10,292 bases of DNA from Nitrospirota bacterium (GTDB lineage: Bacteria > Nitrospirota > Nitrospiria > Nitrospirales > UBA8639). Positions 6,205-10,292 of the stretch are shown in pieces; the first letter of the stretch is position 1; each line of letters opens with the position of its first letter. The DNA is taken from assembly GCA_029865515.1 (NCBI GenBank), contig JAOUGQ010000094.1, positions 1 to 10,292 of the forward strand, in the 5' to 3' direction. The translations under genes were made by a program, and so were the position numbers. Below the pieces are notes generated by a model. That model made no database searches, was not told the DNA's origin, and worked only from the letters and a program-made list of their open reading frames with translations.

Positions 6205-8477
6205 TGTGTGGAAAACCGTCGAAGGAACTGCTCGTGAATTTGAGTCATCCGGGTATGGATGGTGTGTTCCAGGTCTGCCGCGCCCTGGAGCCAATTCGTG
6301 GTAATCATCCCGAGTCGGCGGGCTAAAAAGACCATTTCATCTGACCCCGAAGGTGGCAACACAAGGTCTTGGGCATTTCCTCTGACGATTCTGAGGCCAT
6401 CAATGAGTTGCCGAAGAAACAGATAGTTGTCTTTGAGCCTATCCGCTTCTTCGAGGGTGAAGAGGCCTTTCCCGCATAGGTGATCGATCGCCTCGAGGGT
6501 ATTCGGCGTTCGAATGGAAGGATGTTGGTGCCCGTGCATCAGTTGAAGATATTGCACCGTATATTCCACATCGAGTAGACCCCCGGCTCCATATTTGACG
6601 TGAGTAGTCCCCGGCCGCACCAACTCTTTCATCTGACGCTCGCGAAGATGAAGCGCGGTTTGCAGATCCCATGGGTCAGGGCCATACACAAAGTGGTCAC
6701 GATGCCGTTCAACGGTTTTTCCCAGTTCACGATTGCCGGCTATAAACCGGAGCTTAATAAAAGCTTGACGTTCAAAAGGCGCGGCCCCGCCCTGTGGGGC
6801 ATAGTACCGTTGAATTTCCTCGAGGGAATTGGCCAGGAGTCCTTTTTCCCCATGCGGACGAAGCCGGGTGTCCAGATGGAAGATGCCTTCCTGTTTAGCT
6901 TCAATCCATTGAAGAAACTCCTGAGACCATCGCTCAAAGTAATCTGACGACACCAGGGCCGCCAGGCTTTTAGGAGAGTTTCCGGGTATCTGATACACAA
7001 ACAGGATTTCGATATCCGAGGCATACCCTAATTCGCCGCCACCGAGTTTCCCTAACCCGAAGATCGCCATTGAAAGGGGACCGGTGAGAGAGGCTTTGGG
7101 ATTGATGGCCTTTTGAGAGTGAAGAAGGGCCTGAGTGAGAATGACATCAGCGAGATTGGTCAACGCCTGCGAAAATTGGGGGAGGGGGCTATTTTCCAGA
7201 AGGTGCCGCATGTCGATACGAAACAGTTCTTCGTCTTTCCACTGATTCAGACGCTGTTTCTTTTCCGCGGCGGTTTTGGTTTTCAGCAGCAACGGTTCGA
7301 TAGCTTTGCTGAGGACAGCTTTTGATCGAACCAGTGGACCTTTTTGATACTGATTCATCATGGGCAACAGATTGTGATGCTGCCGGCGCAGTAAATCCTC
7401 CCAGAGATAATCGCTGCTTCCAAAGAGTTGCGCCAGATGTTCCAAGGTGGAAGATTGAGTCAGCTTCGTCAGGCGAGATGGGGCATTGGGCTGATCTAAC
7501 CATTGATCCAGGAATTGATCAAAATGGTCCAGCGCTTTGCCAGGATCCGGAGCCCAACTGAGGTAATGGGTGAACTCTTTGAGTAAGGTGGCAGCCGTTC
7601 TCAGTTCCTGTTGCTCGCCTTTTCCTTGAATTTTTTCACCCTGCCGCCCGCGAACATAGAGACGGTTACGGACGCGATGATCGGTGACTTCAATCTTGGC
7701 TTTCACGATATAAATGCCTCGCATGGCCAGGGCATTGGCAAATGTGTATAAAAAAGCGGGCGTGTCGGTTGATCCAATATCCAGAATAGTATCCTGAGTA
7801 CCCGGCGGGTTGGAAAAGGTAATGTGAACGGGATGGACCACATCTGTGGGTTTATGTCGCATCTTTCCTAAATTTTCGATGAGACGCCGGTTCACCTGAC
7901 GCCGGGCTTGCCGGATCTGATTTTTTTGAAGGAGACGAAGAAGCTTAATCACGGTTTCTTGAAACTCCCGCTGTTCGAGTTCCCCGAATTGGAAGCCATC
8001 CAACGCTTGCACGTGGAACACATCCACGCCAATTTTTCGTGTCAATCCGGATGCAGGGCGAGGGGCTCGACTAAAGGGAGGCAACCCCCGGGAAGGCTTC
8101 CCGGACGTCGGGAGTGGAGAGGCGGTCTCCAGGGAGGTGAAAATCATAGCCTCCCGGATATCAAGGCCAAACGAAGACAGAACTCCACAAAACGTGGCAA
8201 ATTCCGAAAAATAATCATAGGCCACCAGCGTCAATTGATATTGTTGCGAGGAAAGTGCTTGGATACGCACGGAACAGGGCTGGTCGAAGGTGAGTTGGTT
8301 GGCCAGTTCTAAATGTTGGATGACGGCGGTGGAAGGAAAACTTTCAAAATACTCCGGGTCCATCTGCAGGACAAAATCCTTGATTAAGGCAGGGCGCAGA
8401 TGAGGACACCGTGTTTGATAGGTCTGAATTCGGTCTGACTCGTTCATCGGACGAAGTATACTGAAAAAATGTTTCAT
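6201..8477 (-). CDS. glnE: ACT-ACT-GlnE half protein: putative glutamine-sensing GS adenylyltransferase (AT-like)
   Basis: 758 aa, probably cytoplasmic. Residues 66-160 and 215-283 resemble the two C-terminal ACT domains of GlnD: SSFGLDIREAMIF, VDVFHVQALDG, and ILDIGSTDTPAFLYTFANAL then VRNRLYVRGRQGEKI. The first ACT is interrupted by a Pro/Ser-rich insert (about 117-145). Residues 310-430 resemble the helical region before a GlnE catalytic domain. The nucleotidyltransferase core is GLGKLGGGELGYASDIE (Asp488, Glu490) with LDTRLRPHG (Asp536) and ERQAFIKLRFIAG. The C-terminal helical part has GAGGLLDVEYTVQYLQL. GELGYASD is closer to the adenylylating C-terminal half of classical GlnE than to the deadenylylating half. 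No second catalytic domain is present. The catalytic pair is DxE rather than DxD, which the superfamily tolerates. Neither Met1 nor Met11 has a Shine-Dalgarno. Inference: it modifies GlnA Tyr397 in response to glutamine bound by the ACT pair. Confidence 0.82.
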   Translation of the reverse strand: MKHFFSILRPMNESDRIQTYQTRCPHLRPALIKDFVLQMDPEYFESFPSTAVIQHLELANQLTFDQPCSVRIQALSSQQYQLTLVAYDYFSEFATFCGVLSSFGLDIREAMIFTSLETASPLPTSGKPSRGLPPFSRAPRPASGLTRKIGVDVFHVQALDGFQFGELEQREFQETVIKLLRLLQKNQIRQARRQVNRRLIENLGKMRHKPTDVVHPVHITFSNPPGTQDTILDIGSTDTPAFLYTFANALAMRGIYIVKAKIEVTDHRVRNRLYVRGRQGEKIQGKGEQQELRTAATLLKEFTHYLSWAPDPGKALDHFDQFLDQWLDQPNAPSRLTKLTQSSTLEHLAQLFGSSDYLWEDLLRRQHHNLLPMMNQYQKGPLVRSKAVLSKAIEPLLLKTKTAAEKKQRLNQWKDEELFRIDMRHLLENSPLPQFSQALTNLADVILTQALLHSQKAINPKASLTGPLSMAIFGLGKLGGGELGYASDIEILFVYQIPGNSPKSLAALVSSDYFERWSQEFLQWIEAKQEGIFHLDTRLRPHGEKGLLANSLEEIQRYYAPQGGAAPFERQAFIKLRFIAGNRELGKTVERHRDHFVYGPDPWDLQTALHLRERQMKELVRPGTTHVKYGAGGLLDVEYTVQYLQLMHGHQHPSIRTPNTLEAIDHLCGKGLFTLEEADRLKDNYLFLRQLIDGLRIVRGNAQDLVLPPSGSDEMVFLARRLGMITTNWLQGAADLEHTIHTRMTQIHEQFLRRFSTH

Positions 8478-8505
8478 TGTAAGGTCTGACGCTGTCCCGT
8501 ATAAT
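8477..8505 (+). promoter_or_regulatory. Sigma-70-like promoter for the AR-like glnE gene
   Basis: TTGTAA (8477-8482, 4 of 6) and a perfect TATAAT (8500-8505) are separated by exactly 17 bp. Transcription would begin near 8511-8514, only 3-6 nt before the ATG at 8517, so the message would be essentially leaderless; this fits the lack of a Shine-Dalgarno. The -35 box touches the start codon of the divergent gene. Confidence 0.6.
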
Positions 8506-8530
8506 TTTGCCTCGAGATGACCTCTGTGAA
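8501..8530 (-). promoter_or_regulatory. Weak candidate promoter for the divergent ACT-GlnE gene
   Basis: On the minus strand TTCACA (8530-8525, 5 of 6) is followed after 18 bp by AATTAT (8506-8501, 4 of 6). This would start RNA about 15-20 nt upstream of the minus start codon. Its -10 overlaps the -10 of the plus-strand promoter, and its -35 lies inside the first codons of the plus gene. The match is weak and rests on position as much as sequence. Confidence 0.25.
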
Positions 8531-10142
8531 ACCATCTTCCACACGCCAGGGAAAATCTCCCGCGTCATGCCTTCCGGATCCCAGTCCGTTGCTTCTGGCG
8601 TCCGGTCTGTCATCACAGGAAGTCGCTCGAATCCTTCAGGCCTATGGCATTCACGATTGGAAGCAGGCCGATCAGAACCTCCAGGCGATGGCCGGAGAAC
8701 CGGCTAGTCGAAAATCCCTCGCGACCATTCTTCCTGACGTATTAGCCAGCGTGGCTCATACCGCAGATCCTGATCAGGCCCTCAATGAATGGGAACGGTA
8801 TGTCGATTCCGGCATTCAACGGCTCCAACTATTTCAATATTTAGCGGTGGTGCCGCATGTGATCGAGGTATTGGGAACGGCGTTCGGCAACAGCCCGGCT
8901 ATGGCACAAACGCTCATTCGTGATCCCTTATTAGTGTACTGGATCGAAGATGATCGAGTCTTGCTTCGGCGGACGACACGGAATGTCCTGCTGGCCAACC
9001 TGCAGGCATCCCTGACTGCCGTTACAAGTTTTGAGGCCCGTTGTGAAGCCTTACGCCGGTTTAAGCGTCGTGAAATGCTCCGAATCGGGATTCGCGATTT
9101 ACTGGGGATTGCCACACCGGTGGAAACCTACACGGTGTTATCGGAATTAGCCTCGGCGGTCATTCATACGACGTATGAACTGGTGGACCAGGATTTAAGG
9201 AAACGGTTTGGGGACTTTGGAAATTCCTCATCAAAAGGGGGCACATCTGACGGCTTCTCGGTGTTGGCCATGGGGAAGCTCGGAGGCTGGGAGTTAAATT
9301 ACAGTTCCGATGTCGACTTAATTTATGTGTACCACGCTCCACAAGGAAGCACGAAAGCCGGGAGGGGACAAACCAGCATTTCCCGCACGCTCTATTGCGA
9401 AACCCTGGCCAGGGAACTCACCGCTGTCTTGACGGCTTCAACGGCAGAGGGGCCGTTGTTTCGTGTGGATCTTCGTCTCCGTCCGGAAGGAATGGTCGGT
9501 CCGTTGGCTTCTTCCCTGGAAGATGCGCTTCATTACTATAAAGGTCGAGGACGGACCTGGGAACGCCTGGCTTTTCTCAAAGCGAAGCCGATTGCCGGGA
9601 ATATACGGGTGGGACAAGCTTTAATCCGTGGTCTGGCCAGCTTCGTCTATGGAAATGAAGACGTGGCGGATCAGGTGATTCCTGCCATTCAATCCCTCCG
9701 ATCCCAAATTCTTTCAAAAATGAATCGACGAGGGGAAGTAGAGCGCCATGTCAAATTGGGAATAGGAGGCATTCGGGAAATAGAATTTATCGTTCAAGGG
9801 CTTCAGCTTCGTTGGGGGTATTGTTACCCCAAGATTCGTGACCGGCAAACACTCAAAGGCCTGGTGAAGTTGAAGCAAATTGGCAAAATCACGGCACAAG
9901 AGGCGAGTGCACTCAAAGAGTCCTATGTGTTTTTAAGAAATCTTGAGCATAAACTCCAAATGGTCCATGAATTCCAAACCCATCTGCTTCCGAGCAAGGC
10001 CGAAGAGATGAGGAAATGTGCCGTCAGGATGGGCTACCTCAAAGGGGAAAGCATCGAACAAGCCACTCAAACCTTTCTGGACGATTTTCGTCGCCACACC
10101 ACGGTCGTGCATCGGTTGTACGAACAGATCATCGGGTCCTAA
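8517..10142 (+). CDS. glnE: GlnE N-terminal-half protein: putative GS deadenylylase (AR-like)
   Basis: 541 aa with one GlnE-type nucleotidyltransferase domain and its helical tail. In order: RDPLLVYW (about 135-142), as in the N-terminal part of GlnE; LRRFKRREMLRIGIRDLLG (179-197), a strong family signature; the catalytic core MGKLGGWELNYSSDVDLIYVY (from 252) with Asp265 and Asp267; RVDLRLRPEG (Asp318); GRTWERLAFLKAKPIAG; and GIGGIREIEFIVQ (415-427). ELNYSSDVDLIY, RTWER and GGIREIEF match the deadenylylase (AR) half of E. coli GlnE better than the AT half. The protein ends about where that half ends, and no second catalytic domain follows, only a stop. Inference: phosphorolytic removal of AMP from GlnA Tyr397, perhaps with the divergent gene product as partner. 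All catalytic residues are present, so it is not a decayed fragment. ATG8517 has no Shine-Dalgarno; GTG8526 is an alternative. Confidence 0.85.
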   Translation: MTSVKPSSTRQGKSPASCLPDPSPLLLASGLSSQEVARILQAYGIHDWKQADQNLQAMAGEPASRKSLATILPDVLASVAHTADPDQALNEWERYVDSGIQRLQLFQYLAVVPHVIEVLGTAFGNSPAMAQTLIRDPLLVYWIEDDRVLLRRTTRNVLLANLQASLTAVTSFEARCEALRRFKRREMLRIGIRDLLGIATPVETYTVLSELASAVIHTTYELVDQDLRKRFGDFGNSSSKGGTSDGFSVLAMGKLGGWELNYSSDVDLIYVYHAPQGSTKAGRGQTSISRTLYCETLARELTAVLTASTAEGPLFRVDLRLRPEGMVGPLASSLEDALHYYKGRGRTWERLAFLKAKPIAGNIRVGQALIRGLASFVYGNEDVADQVIPAIQSLRSQILSKMNRRGEVERHVKLGIGGIREIEFIVQGLQLRWGYCYPKIRDRQTLKGLVKLKQIGKITAQEASALKESYVFLRNLEHKLQMVHEFQTHLLPSKAEEMRKCAVRMGYLKGESIEQATQTFLDDFRRHTTVVHRLYEQIIGS

Positions 10143-10263
10143 GTCCCCTCGCTTCATCCGTTTTCCCATTCGAATCATTCGCTATTGAGCAATCTCGTGT
10201 GGATGGTGTCGCACGTGGCATTGGAAGAATAATTGTTTTTTGTCCTGCCTAAGGGGTTGAAAT

Positions 10264-10292
10264 ATGGAGGAGGATTGTTATCTGGAAGAAGC
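10264..10292 (+). CDS. Possible 5' end of a further gene, cut by the window edge
   Basis: An ATG at 10264, preceded by AAGGGG (10251-10256, spacing 7), opens a frame reading MEEDCYLEE to the end of the window. GGAGGAGG at 10266-10273 could instead be a Shine-Dalgarno for a TTG start at 10275. Only nine codons are visible, so no product can be suggested. The stretch 10143-10263 before it shows no terminator, RNA gene or repeat that I recognise. Confidence 0.25.

Noticed and set aside
6201..10142. Split GlnE as a simple frameshift or sequencing error
   Set aside because: The halves are on opposite strands, the AT-like half carries an extra ACT module, and both have complete ends, so a single indel cannot explain it.

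Overview
The window is a compact ammonium uptake and assimilation locus from a Gram-negative bacterium. The porin has a signal peptide and a C-terminal aromatic residue, so there is an outer membrane. The gene set, the BBP2-type porin next to amt, and the general sequence style suggest a Nitrospirota (Nitrospira-like) organism. That placement is inference from memory of the families, not a database result.

Layout: 187-4539 holds four plus-strand genes in tight order: an outer-membrane beta-barrel porin, a first AmtB ammonium transporter, a GlnK-type PII protein, and a second AmtB of identical length (437 aa). Then comes glnA (4684-6093), a type I glutamine synthetase with its own candidate sigma-70-like promoter and a perfectly placed adenylylation site (Tyr397). 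A gap of about 107 bp carrying two inverted repeats separates glnA from a convergent minus-strand gene (6201-8477). A divergent plus-strand gene (8517-10142) starts only 39 bp from that gene's start codon. The final 150 bp hold no clear gene except possibly the first codons of one running off the edge.

How the genes fit together: the porin and two Amt channels would bring ammonium to the cytoplasm, GlnK would gate the Amt pores through its T-loop (Tyr51 present), and GlnA would fix ammonium into glutamine. GS activity would be set by adenylylation of Tyr397, and the last two genes appear to supply that control in an unusual form.

The main discovery is the GlnE arrangement. In the classical enzyme (about 950 aa) a deadenylylase half and an adenylylase half are joined in one chain. 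Here they appear as two intact, divergently transcribed genes. The plus-strand gene resembles the N-terminal (AR, deadenylylase) half. The minus-strand gene resembles the C-terminal (AT, adenylylase) half, fused behind a tandem pair of GlnD-like ACT domains, the kind that bind glutamine. The two genes share a 39-bp divergent promoter region in which neither has a visible ribosome binding site. This suggests a split, directly glutamine-sensing GS adenylylation switch.
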